Of a DNA stretch of 64,000 nt, positions 52,854 through 60,596 are shown piece after piece. Positions within the stretch are counted from its first letter, which is position 1. Every line of letters starts with the position of its first letter. Origin of the DNA: an uncultured Christensenellaceae bacterium (lineage in GTDB: Bacteria; Bacillota; Clostridia; Christensenellales; Pumilibacteraceae). Both the position numbers and the translations under genes were made by a program. Location of the stretch: positions 26,004-90,003 of the forward strand of contig CAJULK010000004.1 in assembly GCA_910587455.1 (NCBI GenBank), written 5' to 3'. The notes under the pieces were generated by a model. The model had not been told where the DNA came from and searched no databases. It saw only the letters and a list, made by a program, of their open reading frames with translations.

Positions 52854-54434
52854 TCAGCCCTCCGACCCGCGAAGATTGGGGTTGAATGCGTCGCGAAGTC
52901 CGTTTCCGAACAGGTTGAACGAGATCATCAAAAGCGCTATCACGAGCGACGGGAACAGCATCAGGTGCGGATAGTTTACGAGATTGCCCGCGCCCTGCCC
53001 CGCAGACAGAAGCGTGCCCAAGCTTACAAGCCCGCTCGATACGTCGTCGAGCCTGACTATGCCGAGGAACGACAGCATCGACTCGCTGAATATTACGCTC
53101 GGTATAAACAGCGCCGCCGACGTTATTATCGTGCCGAGCGCATTGGGGAATATATGTTTGACGATAAGCCGTCTGTCGCGTGCGCCGAGCGTGCGCGCCG
53201 CGAGCACGTACTCCTGTTTTTTGAACCTGTAAAACTGCATGCGCACCGTCGATGCTATGCCTATCCAACCGGTAAGGACGAACGCGAACAGAAGCGCGCC
53301 TATAGTGCCTACAAACTGCTGCAAATGCATGTTGAACAGTACAGCGACTATCATGAACGGCACGCCGCTCAATACGTCCACTATGCGCTCCATGACCATA
53401 TCGACTTTGCCGCCGTAGTAGCCTTCCACCGCGCCGTATATCGCGCCTATTATAAGATTGATGAGCGCGACGCCGAGCGCGAGCACGAACGACAGCCGCG
53501 TGCCCGAAGCGAGACAGACCAAAAGATCCTGACCTATGTCGTTGGACCCCAAGATGTACAGCGGCTCGTAGCCGTTCTGGTATACGAAATAGTCGTAAAA
53601 GCACACGCGGCAGCGATAGCCCGTCTGATTTATCTGCGCGTATCTGTATCTGTCCGCAGCCGTCGGGTCTTCGATACCGGGGTCGCCGGCTATGCGCAGC
53701 GAGTCGTAATTGTCATTGCCAGTCAGTCTGTAAATGGGAATATACCCGCCGTTTTCGTCGAGCACCGGTTCGCCCCGATTAGCGCCCGTAAGATTGGTTT
53801 TGTACCAATAGTTGGCGTCGTTGGGGTTGTACATGACCTTGCCCGAGCCCTGCGCCGTGGTTATCTGCATTGGATAAACGACCTGTCTGCCCGTTCTGTT
53901 CTGATACGCCTGCAAGTCCGTGTATTGATCTTCGGTAAGATCGACGAATTTATAGCCGAGCTTGGTGTAGCTGTCGAGCCTGAATTTGTATATGGTCTCT
54001 GTCGTGACCGAGCCGTTGAGCGCAGTCGTCGTCACCGTCTTTTTCTCATAGAACTTGGTCACGGCTTTTCTTCCGCTCTCCTTTTCCATTGCGAGAAAAT
54101 AGTAATAGTTGGCGGCGTTCTGCTCTTCGGTGCTCGCACCGTCCCAAAACCCGACCGGCGGATTCGTAGACACCTTGGGGTATACGTTTTTGTAGTAGCC
54201 GTTGGTATAAGTCACGTCGTACCGCGATAAGAACGGTCCGACAACGGCGAACAGCAGCAAAAGCACGATGATCACCATTCCGACGATGGATGCTTTGTTC
54301 TTTACGAACCGACGCGCCGCGTCGCGCAAAAAACCGACAGGCTTGGTTTCGAGCTTTTTGTCGTGCAATTCACCCGCGCTGTTCGCGAACTCGAATTTCT
54401 CTTTGGGTATTGCATTTATATCAGTATTGTTCAT
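52854..54434 (-). CDS. oppC: Oligopeptide ABC transporter permease OppC with an enlarged outer loop
   Basis: A 526-residue permease of the OppC/DppC family, which is usually about 300 residues. TM1 lies at about 49-69. The N-terminal half then contains a loop of about 220 residues (about 70-290), probably outside the membrane and rich in Tyr, Asn and Thr. Conserved LYILGSNDIGQDLL (about 292-305; family LGTDxxGRD) and the five-helix core follow. The EAA loop AARTLGARDRRLIVKHIFPN couples it to an ATPase. The start ATG has GGTGAT upstream. It follows oppB by 37 bp. Confidence 0.93.
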   Translation of the reverse strand: MNNTDINAIPKEKFEFANSAGELHDKKLETKPVGFLRDAARRFVKNKASIVGMVIIVLLLLFAVVGPFLSRYDVTYTNGYYKNVYPKVSTNPPVGFWDGASTEEQNAANYYYFLAMEKESGRKAVTKFYEKKTVTTTALNGSVTTETIYKFRLDSYTKLGYKFVDLTEDQYTDLQAYQNRTGRQVVYPMQITTAQGSGKVMYNPNDANYWYKTNLTGANRGEPVLDENGGYIPIYRLTGNDNYDSLRIAGDPGIEDPTAADRYRYAQINQTGYRCRVCFYDYFVYQNGYEPLYILGSNDIGQDLLVCLASGTRLSFVLALGVALINLIIGAIYGAVEGYYGGKVDMVMERIVDVLSGVPFMIVAVLFNMHLQQFVGTIGALLFAFVLTGWIGIASTVRMQFYRFKKQEYVLAARTLGARDRRLIVKHIFPNALGTIITSAALFIPSVIFSESMLSFLGIVRLDDVSSGLVSLGTLLSAGQGAGNLVNYPHLMLFPSLVIALLMISFNLFGNGLRDAFNPNLRGSEG

Positions 54435-54471
54435 AATATCACCGTTTGTGAAACGAAATATGGTTATCGCG

Positions 54472-55428
54472 TTACCGCGCGCCCATTCTTATGCGCGGAT
54501 CTATAAACCCGTAACTTATGTCGATTATAAGGTTGGCGCAAAGTCCTATCGCAGTATAGAACGCCGAAATCGCCATGAAGAAGTTGTAGTCGAGGCGGTT
54601 TATCGACTCGACGTACAGCGAGCCTATGCCCGGAATGGAAAAAATGCTCTCTATTACGAGCGAGCCCGACAGTATGCTCATGAACTGTCCGAGGATCATC
54701 GGGAATATTACGACCATGGCGTTTCTCAGCGCGTGCCGCATCGTCGCCTGTTTGCGCGTAAGTCCCTTCGTGCGCGCGAGCAGCATGTAGTCGCAGGTGA
54801 GCACTTCGGAAAGCTCGGCGCGCGTGTAGCGCGTAAGCCCCGCGATCGTACCGAACGACAGCGACAGTATCGCCGGTATCAGCGAGTACACCATCGACGG
54901 CGAAAAATAGCTGCCGCTCGGGTTGGCTAACAGCGGAAACCAGCCGAGCTTGGCGCACAGCAGATACTGAACCAAAAACGCGTACACGAACGACGGCACC
55001 GATATGAATACCATGACGAGCGTCGAGATCGTGTGGTCCTGCCACTTGTTCTTTTTGACCGCGGCGAAAATTCCGAGAAGAAGCCCGATCGGTATGCTTA
55101 CGATGAGCGAATATAGATTGACCATTATGGTCGCAGGCAGCTTTTCGCCTATAATAGACGTGACAGGCATTACCTGATATATCTGTTCGCCGACGCCCCA
55201 ATCGAATCCCGTAAAAATGCGCTTCCAGAACAGAAACAACTGCACGAGTATCGGCTCGTAATAGCCCATGGCGATCCGCCTTTCTTTAATGATCTGCACA
55301 TATTCGTCCGAACCGGTGATCTCCGGCAGAGGCAGCAGCTTTATGAATATGAAACACAGCGAAAGAATGATGAACAGCGTGACGAGCGCGAGCAGCAGTC
55401 TTTTCACTACGTATTTTAACATGTACAT
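54472..55428 (-). CDS. oppB: Oligopeptide ABC transporter permease OppB
   Basis: A normal-size (318 residues) OppB/DppB permease with six membrane helices. It has the family N-terminus YVVKRLLLALVTLFIILSLC, the loop with GEKLPATIMVNLYSL, and the EAA motif YMLLARTKGLTRKQATMRHA, then GSLVIESIFSIPGIG. Unlike its neighbours it carries no large insertion. It begins 197 bp after oppA; a stable hairpin (55499-55526) lies in that gap. Confidence 0.94.
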   Translation of the reverse strand: MYMLKYVVKRLLLALVTLFIILSLCFIFIKLLPLPEITGSDEYVQIIKERRIAMGYYEPILVQLFLFWKRIFTGFDWGVGEQIYQVMPVTSIIGEKLPATIMVNLYSLIVSIPIGLLLGIFAAVKKNKWQDHTISTLVMVFISVPSFVYAFLVQYLLCAKLGWFPLLANPSGSYFSPSMVYSLIPAILSLSFGTIAGLTRYTRAELSEVLTCDYMLLARTKGLTRKQATMRHALRNAMVVIFPMILGQFMSILSGSLVIESIFSIPGIGSLYVESINRLDYNFFMAISAFYTAIGLCANLIIDISYGFIDPRIRMGAR

Positions 55429-55498
55429 GATAATAATTCTCCGTTATTCGGCGGGAACGCGCTTACTCGATCCGCACAAACCGTTTAATACACGCAAC

Positions 55499-55526
55499 GG
55501 GACGCGGACTTTTCGGTCCGCATCCC
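55499..55526 (-). promoter_or_regulatory. Stable hairpin between oppA and oppB
   Basis: GGGA-GCGGAC arms (55499-55509 with 55516-55526) form an 11-bp stem with one mismatch and a TTTTCG-type loop, with no T run. Such hairpins often protect the binding-protein mRNA and lower downstream expression. Confidence 0.55.
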
Positions 55527-55625
55527 GCATGCCTGCGCTCGCTCTTGTCTTATCGTCCGAAAGCCCGAACGAGTTTATCGTTTATCTGCGCCGCAAGCAC
55601 GTGCCGTGTAGATTATCCGCCCGTA

Positions 55626-58253
55626 TCAGTGCGTCTTGTAGTAGTTTTCGAGATCGCCTCCCTGCTGCGACACCCATGCTTTCCACTCGTCGTTGGTGTA
55701 GTGATATTGGAAATGCCTTATGCCGCCGTATCCGATGAGCGGGAGATAGGTGTCGCCGCCGTTGCTGTACTTGGCGCTGTTGAGCGCGCCTATGCTCTGA
55801 TAGTACAACGGAATGTTGACCGCGGTATTGAGCTGTTCGAGCTCGCACGCCGCGAGCACTTCGACGCGGAAGTCGAGATCGGCTTCGCCCACTCTGCCCA
55901 GCTTTTTGAACAAATCTACCTTGTCGAAGTCGCTTGCGTCCTGCTTGTTATCAAGCCATTGCGCCCAGTCGTACAGGCTCGCCGTTATCGTTTCATTTCC
56001 TTTTTTGATCGAAATATCGAGCTTTTTGGACATAGCGTCGAAGCCGTAGTTATTGGAGTTTGCGGGATCGATGTAGCTGCCCGCTATAACGCCCCACGGA
56101 TTGAACGTCGCGCCGCCCCAGCCGCTGAAAGATATGTCCATTCTTCCGGACTTGACCGCCGCACTATATTCCGCGTCGCTTGCGGAAGTTCCGACTTTGA
56201 GCGTGACGCTCTTGAACGTAGAACCTGCCGGACAGAGCGCAAGCGCGTCGGCAATGTTCTTATTGAACATCTGCGCGGTGCCGTTGAACATCGCCGAAGC
56301 GGTCTTACCTGCCGAGCGCAGTTCGAGCACGACGTCCTCGCCGTCTTTATATATGCCGAGCCTCTTAGCCTCTCGGTACGCTTCTTGGAAAAGCTCTGCC
56401 GCATACGCGGGATCGTAGCCGGTTATCGCTTCATACGCTTCGTCGATCGAGTCGAACTCCGTTCCGTTATGCGACGTCCACTTGCCGCCCGTGCCCTCGG
56501 TAAAGCCGGCATAGAGCAAGGATGCTTTCTTGGCGGCGGGCTGATCGCGGTAAAGCTCGCCCGTTTCGCCGCTTATGGAGTACAAATAGTTGAGTATACC
56601 GAATCCCGGCTGAGAAGCGGGATAGTAAGCGTCGCAGTACGCCTTTCTGTCGATACTGTACGATATAGCCTTTCGGAACGACGCGAGTTGAAGCGGTCTG
56701 TGGTTTTCGGTCGCCGTGCTTTCGCTGTCGAGATACTGTGAGTTCGAAGTCATAAAGAACTGCATCGTGTAGCTTTCGGGGTATACGTTGTAGCAGCTCG
56801 ACGCAGAGTATGTCGTGTATTCGGACGCGTCTTCGAGCGAAAGGTCGTCGAGCTCGCCGCGGAAGAACATTTCCTTTGCGGTGTTGTGCGCCGTCGAAGC
56901 GGTGATATACCGTGCGTTTATGCTCGTAGTCTGGAACTGTCCTTCGTGCTTGCCGTCCGTGTAACCGTACCAGTTAGGGTTATACACGAGCTTGTATTCC
57001 GAATCGCGCGTGAACGTCGTAAGTTTGTACGGACCGTATGACGGAGTGCTGTCTACGTCGGTGCCGTAAGTGGACGAAACGAGATTGCCCGTTCTTACTT
57101 TGCATCTCTCGTAAACATCCTCTTTGACGAGCCACGTGCTGCTCAAATAATATTTGATATAAAAGTCGTCCTGCTCGGTGGTCACGGCGAGAACGATCGT
57201 ATAATCGTCTTTCTTTTTTATGCCGACCTGATCGAACGCATAATCCCGATTGGTGTTTTCCACTCTTATCGCCGCCCATTTCTCGTAAGGACCGCCGACT
57301 TCTATCATAGTCTTGCCGTATGTTTTGTAAACCATATCGGCGCTGACCAAAAAATCCGAAAAGTCCACCTTGTCTTCCGCGAGCTTGGCGGTATCGACTT
57401 TACCGTCTTTTGTAACATACGCGGAGGCTTCCTCGGCGAAATACGCAAGATCGAAATACAGCGTGGTATCGTCGTATTCGACCCACTTTTCGCAAATGTT
57501 ATCATAGTCGAGCGTAAGAGAGCACGATACGACTTTGGGATCCTTCGCATCAGGATCGTCGTATTCGATATTCCATTCCGTTACTTTGGGTGAAACCGCA
57601 CTGAAAATACTGTGCATGTCTATGCGAAGGTCGGCGCCCGCCGCGACCGCGGCTGCGTTGGTCGCATAACCCTGCGACGCTACCGATTCGTACGTATATT
57701 GCGCATGACTGTAAAGGTAATCCTTGGCGCCGTAAACGGTGAATCCCCCGCCGGTATAGCTGTCCGATCTGCGGTTGAGCATATCGGGATCGAGAAGCTG
57801 CCTCATCGAATACACATAGTCATCCGCCTTGATGGGCGTGCCGTCGTCCCACTTGGCGTTTTTGTTGAGCGCGATCTCCCAGACCTTGCGTTCGTCGCCC
57901 TGCTTGATCCCGTACTTGCCGACGTAGCTCGACGTGACGTCCTTGGGCTCGGCGGACGCCATTTCGTTGACCCACACGTAACCGGTTTTGTCGTCGTTGA
58001 GCTGAACATCGTAGAATCCCATCGTCGTGAAACCGAGTATCGCCTGATCGTCGTTCGTCTCCCACGTGTGCGGATTCCACGTCGTGGGCGTCGCGCTGAA
58101 CATAGTATTATAGGTATAAACGTCCTTCTTCTCGCCTGTCGGAGTCGGGGTGACGCCGTCGCCGCCGCATGCGACGATACCCCCCCCCGCCATGCCTCCG
58201 AGTGTCGTAACTATGCTCGCCACAGCTAAGAGTTTGCGCAGTCTTATTTTCAT
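55626..58253 (-). CDS. oppA: Oligopeptide-binding lipoprotein OppA
   Basis: An extracytoplasmic solute-binding protein of the SBP_bac_5 family. The 875-residue protein has a lipoprotein signal (KIRLRKLLAVASIVTTLGG, then IVACGGD with lipidated Cys 29) and the family opening TWNPHTWETNDDQ, with KWDDGTPIKADDYVYSMRQLLDP and a C-terminal YYQSIGALNSA. It is larger than the usual 520-600 residues. A run of nine G on the coding strand (58180-58188) encodes the Gly part of the signal peptide and could slip. ATG at 58253 has GGAGG 5 nt upstream; a GTG two codons before is too close. Confidence 0.94.
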   Translation of the reverse strand: MKIRLRKLLAVASIVTTLGGMAGGGIVACGGDGVTPTPTGEKKDVYTYNTMFSATPTTWNPHTWETNDDQAILGFTTMGFYDVQLNDDKTGYVWVNEMASAEPKDVTSSYVGKYGIKQGDERKVWEIALNKNAKWDDGTPIKADDYVYSMRQLLDPDMLNRRSDSYTGGGFTVYGAKDYLYSHAQYTYESVASQGYATNAAAVAAGADLRIDMHSIFSAVSPKVTEWNIEYDDPDAKDPKVVSCSLTLDYDNICEKWVEYDDTTLYFDLAYFAEEASAYVTKDGKVDTAKLAEDKVDFSDFLVSADMVYKTYGKTMIEVGGPYEKWAAIRVENTNRDYAFDQVGIKKKDDYTIVLAVTTEQDDFYIKYYLSSTWLVKEDVYERCKVRTGNLVSSTYGTDVDSTPSYGPYKLTTFTRDSEYKLVYNPNWYGYTDGKHEGQFQTTSINARYITASTAHNTAKEMFFRGELDDLSLEDASEYTTYSASSCYNVYPESYTMQFFMTSNSQYLDSESTATENHRPLQLASFRKAISYSIDRKAYCDAYYPASQPGFGILNYLYSISGETGELYRDQPAAKKASLLYAGFTEGTGGKWTSHNGTEFDSIDEAYEAITGYDPAYAAELFQEAYREAKRLGIYKDGEDVVLELRSAGKTASAMFNGTAQMFNKNIADALALCPAGSTFKSVTLKVGTSASDAEYSAAVKSGRMDISFSGWGGATFNPWGVIAGSYIDPANSNNYGFDAMSKKLDISIKKGNETITASLYDWAQWLDNKQDASDFDKVDLFKKLGRVGEADLDFRVEVLAACELEQLNTAVNIPLYYQSIGALNSAKYSNGGDTYLPLIGYGGIRHFQYHYTNDEWKAWVSQQGGDLENYYKTH
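58180..58188 (-). repeat. G9 homopolymer in the oppA signal-peptide region
   Basis: Nine consecutive G on the coding strand, codons Ala-Gly-Gly-Gly just before the lipobox. It is the longest G or C run I saw in the window. Confidence 0.9.
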
Positions 58254-58363
58254 AAACACCTCCGAATGTGTAAAATACTATGAGTTTGGATAAGCCTGTC
58301 ATATCGAACATGCAAAACCCGAAACGGTCGTATAAACGCAAAAACCCCTTTGTGCGACGCCAT
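58250..58363 (-). CDS. Possible 37-codon leader ORF upstream of oppA
   Basis: An ATG in the loop of the leader hairpin opens a frame of 37 codons whose TGA overlaps the oppA ATG (ATGA). The peptide is rich in Arg, His and Leu (RPFRVLHVRYDRL). A weak GAG lies 5 nt upstream. Translation is unproven; the frame may be chance, but the stop-start overlap would couple it to oppA. Confidence 0.3.
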   Translation of the reverse strand: MASHKGVFAFIRPFRVLHVRYDRLIQTHSILHIRRCL

Positions 58364-58380
58364 TGTCACTCAAAGAGGTT
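58340..58380 (-). terminator. Attenuator-like terminator in the oppA leader
   Basis: AACCTCTTTG (58371-58380) pairs with CAAAGGGGTT (58343-58352), ten pairs with one G-U, then a T run. It starts only about 5 nt after the predicted transcript start, so it lies inside the leader of the opp operon. Confidence 0.6.
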
Positions 58381-58391
58381 TAATTTTGTGT

Positions 58392-58420
58392 AGTATATAC
58401 TTAAAATATGTATTTGTCAA
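58392..58420 (-). promoter_or_regulatory. Promoter of the opp operon
   Basis: TTGACA (58415-58420), 17 bp, TATACT (58392-58397) on the minus strand. A CodY-like sequence with four mismatches lies at 58434-58448. The 360-bp gap 58254-58613 holds this promoter, the leader, one repeat and the phage-side terminator. Confidence 0.85.
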
Positions 58421-58469
58421 GCATTTTTACAAAAGTTTTCAATAAAATTACGGATTTATATTGTTACAT

Positions 58470-58560
58470 AAGAGTTTCGCTTGCGCGCGGAATGACACAA
58501 TATTCTTATCTTGTCTTTCCGAACGAGCGAGCATCGCGAGTGAAGTGAAGGATCCCAACC
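58470..58560. repeat. Pair of dispersed repeat units, inverted
   Basis: AGAGTTTCGCTTGCGCGCGG then AATGACACA (58470-58499), and the inverse TGTCTTTCCGAACGAGCGAG...AAGTGAAGGATC (58512-58556). They separate the chromosomal opp operon from the phage genes. Confidence 0.7.
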
Positions 58561-58574
58561 GTTTTCACTCACGC

Positions 58575-58604
58575 AAAAACGGGCACGACATCGGCCGCAC
58601 CCGT
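58575..58604 (-). terminator. Terminator of the phage late transcript
   Basis: ACGGG (with three further pairs) at 58597-58604 pairs with 58579-58586; TTTTTG follows on the minus strand, just after the holin stop. Confidence 0.8.
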
Positions 58605-58613
58605 TTCCGTCGG

Positions 58614-58865
58614 TCAGTTATTATCGTCGTCGGTTCCGCCCGATTTTTCGTCATCGGCGCCGCCGTCCGTATCTTCGCGATCGGACTTTCCCGCGTTCGG
58701 CACCGTGATTATACCGAAAACGACGAGCGCGGAACACACGGCGTTGACAACCGCCTGAACGGTCTCGTCGCCTATGTCCACTCCGAACGCGCCGAGCATC
58801 AAAAACACCGAGCCGACGATCCCCGTCCAGAACCCCGCGCTTTTTATACGGTCTTTGAAGTTCAT
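58614..58865 (-). CDS. Phi LC3-family holin
   Basis: An 83-residue protein with FKDRIKSAGFWTGIVGSVFL at the N-terminus, the usual start of phi-LC3-like holins, two membrane helices (about 12-29 and 38-55) and a very acidic C-terminal tail. The protein would form pores to release a lytic enzyme at the end of infection. AGGAGG precedes the ATG. It is the last gene of the phage transcript; no endolysin gene was recognised beside it. Confidence 0.85.
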   Translation of the reverse strand: MNFKDRIKSAGFWTGIVGSVFLMLGAFGVDIGDETVQAVVNAVCSALVVFGIITVPNAGKSDREDTDGGADDEKSGGTDDDNN

Positions 58866-58873
58866 TTTCCCTC

Positions 58874-59764
58874 CTATCTGCCGTACTTATCGTACAGCCT
58901 GTAAAAATAATAGTCGGACAGATGATCGCGGTAAAGCGTATGGTTTCTTATCTCGAGCTTTGCCTGCTCCTTTGAAAGCGAACCGAGAAATTCGTCCATT
59001 TTGCCGTAAACGGACTTATATATTTCGTCGCGTTCTTTTACCGACAGTCCGTCGAGGCTCGCCGCCGCTTTCTGCTGTCTGATAGCATCGTCGTACAGAT
59101 CGTTTTCGGTCTTACGCCTGTCCGCGTCCAGCTTTGCCTGACTTATTTTAAGCTCGTTGTTGTACTTTACAGCCGACTGCACGTTCTTGTCGCGTTCGGT
59201 TTTCAGCGCCGCGAGCGTGTCGTTGAGCTTGACCGCATACGACAGATTGAAATCGTCGAGCGCTTTTTGAAGTTTTGTTCCCACCGCGGAAATTTCCGCG
59301 TCGAGATCGGATATCTTCTTGCCGTAGTCGGCGCGAACAGACGCCGCTCGCCCGGCGTAATCGCCTGCAAGCTCGCTCTTTGCGTTGGCCGCTATGGACG
59401 AGCGCGCAAGCCCGCGCTTTATAACGTCGCTGTCGATACTCTTTGCCGCAGCGGCGTAATCCGAGCCGAGCGCTTCGAGCTCGCCGCTCATATTCTCCGT
59501 ATACGCCAAACGCGCGTCGGCAAGCGCTTTCGCGTTTTTCTCGCTCGCCGCCTTGATAGCCGAAATGCCCTCGTCCTTGTAGTCAGCGAGTTTCTTTTGC
59601 GCGGATACGGCAAGGTCGGCGTCGGTCGGCGCGGAATACTCTACGGGGTCGAGCGTCACTTCGGGAAGTTTTTCCTTTTTTACCGTCGTCGTCACCGATT
59701 CGAGCGCGGCGATCTCCTCTGCGAGCCTGTCCCGTCCGTCGGCGTCACTGTTCACTATTGCCAT
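58874..59764 (-). CDS. Phage coiled-coil protein, perhaps tail or virion internal
   Basis: A 296-residue, Ala/Lys/Asp-rich protein that is almost wholly helical (for example the Ala/Asp/Lys-rich region at about 65-200). It looks like a long coiled coil. Such proteins occur as phage tail, injection or internal virion proteins. No family was recognised. The ATG at 59764 lies inside the end of the preceding small gene; GGAG is about 13 nt upstream. It is followed by the holin at 8 bp. Confidence 0.65.
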   Translation of the reverse strand: MAIVNSDADGRDRLAEEIAALESVTTTVKKEKLPEVTLDPVEYSAPTDADLAVSAQKKLADYKDEGISAIKAASEKNAKALADARLAYTENMSGELEALGSDYAAAAKSIDSDVIKRGLARSSIAANAKSELAGDYAGRAASVRADYGKKISDLDAEISAVGTKLQKALDDFNLSYAVKLNDTLAALKTERDKNVQSAVKYNNELKISQAKLDADRRKTENDLYDDAIRQQKAAASLDGLSVKERDEIYKSVYGKMDEFLGSLSKEQAKLEIRNHTLYRDHLSDYYFYRLYDKYGR

Positions 59765-59903
59765 GATCTTCGTACTTCTCCTTAAACTGTAAGTATCTGC
59801 GCATCGCATACTCGGCGAGCACGCACTTTATAGATTCTTTTTTGTGCGCGGACGCATCACGACCACGCGCGTCACTGCGCTGTTCGGTTTGCGCATCCGT
59901 CAT
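59745..59903 (-). CDS. Small phage protein of unknown function
   Basis: A 52-residue charged helical peptide (DAQTEQRSDARG...LAEYAMRRYLQFKEKYED). Its ATG overlaps the BhlA-like gene stop by 4 bp (ATGA), and its end overlaps the next start by 20 bp. It may be translated by coupling, since its ribosome site is weak. Confidence 0.55.
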   Translation of the reverse strand: MTDAQTEQRSDARGRDASAHKKESIKCVLAEYAMRRYLQFKEKYEDHGNSEQ

Positions 59904-60220
59904 ACCGCGCCCGCCTTTACGGGCAGGTCGGAAGCTGTATCCGCGCTGTTCGCGTCGGACTTTTTGCGTTTTTTGACAGTGCACACCGCTTTGACTTCCG
60001 CTACGTCCGTGCTTATTCTCTTTATATCCGTCTTGATGTCGCCCGTATCCGACTTGACTTCGGCAAGCGTGCCCAGCCTATCCGTCAGCTTTCCTATCGT
60101 AAGCGTATATCTGCTTTCGCGCTTTCGGCTGTCGCGAAGCTCGTACACGAGCAGACCGCAAAACAGCACCGCCCACAGCCCGTTGGCGACGACCATCGAC
60201 GTTATTTCTTCGATATTCAT
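59900..60220 (-). CDS. BhlA/UviB-family holin-like protein
   Basis: A 106-residue protein with one N-terminal membrane helix (VVANGLWAVLFCGLLVYEL) followed by KRE and a helical region with the pattern of BhlA/UviB holin-like peptides, then a Lys-rich, hydrophilic tail longer than usual. The ATG at 60220 overlaps the previous gene's stop (ATGA). With the phi-LC3-like holin at 58614 the module has two pore-type proteins. Confidence 0.8.
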   Translation of the reverse strand: MNIEEITSMVVANGLWAVLFCGLLVYELRDSRKRESRYTLTIGKLTDRLGTLAEVKSDTGDIKTDIKRISTDVAEVKAVCTVKKRKKSDANSADTASDLPVKAGAV

Positions 60221-60585
60221 ACAATCTTTTCCCCCGTTGTTTCTGTTTCGTGCCGTGCGCCTATAACGACCGCCCGAGCGCCGACGCGCACGCCGTCCAG
60301 ACAGAGCTCTCCGCATCCGCTTCCGCCGACGGCGACTATCGGCGAACCCGAAGCGGCAAGCGTTTTTCCGCCGAACGAAAGTGCGCACGGCTCGCCGTCG
60401 AACACCGCGACCGCGAAAAACGCGCCGAGCGCCGTCACCCTGCCGAACGATGTTACGCCGTCGCGCGTTTCGCCCGCAAGCTCGGTTATTTCTGTTCGGT
60501 TCGACGTTTGCGCGCGAAGTCGCGCGATCTCGACGGCATTGTCGTCTATAGCGCCCAACGCCCTCGCAAATTTTGCGTTATCCAT
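60217..60585 (-). CDS. Small phage protein, unknown
   Basis: A 122-residue protein with a short helical N-terminus and a Gly/Val/Ala-rich beta-type C-terminal part (from about 50: FGRVTALGAFFAVAVFDG). It may be a small fibre or decoration protein, but no family was recognised. The ATG at 60585 follows GGGGGAACT. The stop overlaps the BhlA-like start. Confidence 0.6.
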   Translation of the reverse strand: MDNAKFARALGAIDDNAVEIARLRAQTSNRTEITELAGETRDGVTSFGRVTALGAFFAVAVFDGEPCALSFGGKTLAASGSPIVAVGGSGCGELCLDGVRVGARAVVIGARHETETTGEKIV

Positions 60586-60596
60586 AGTTCCCCCTT

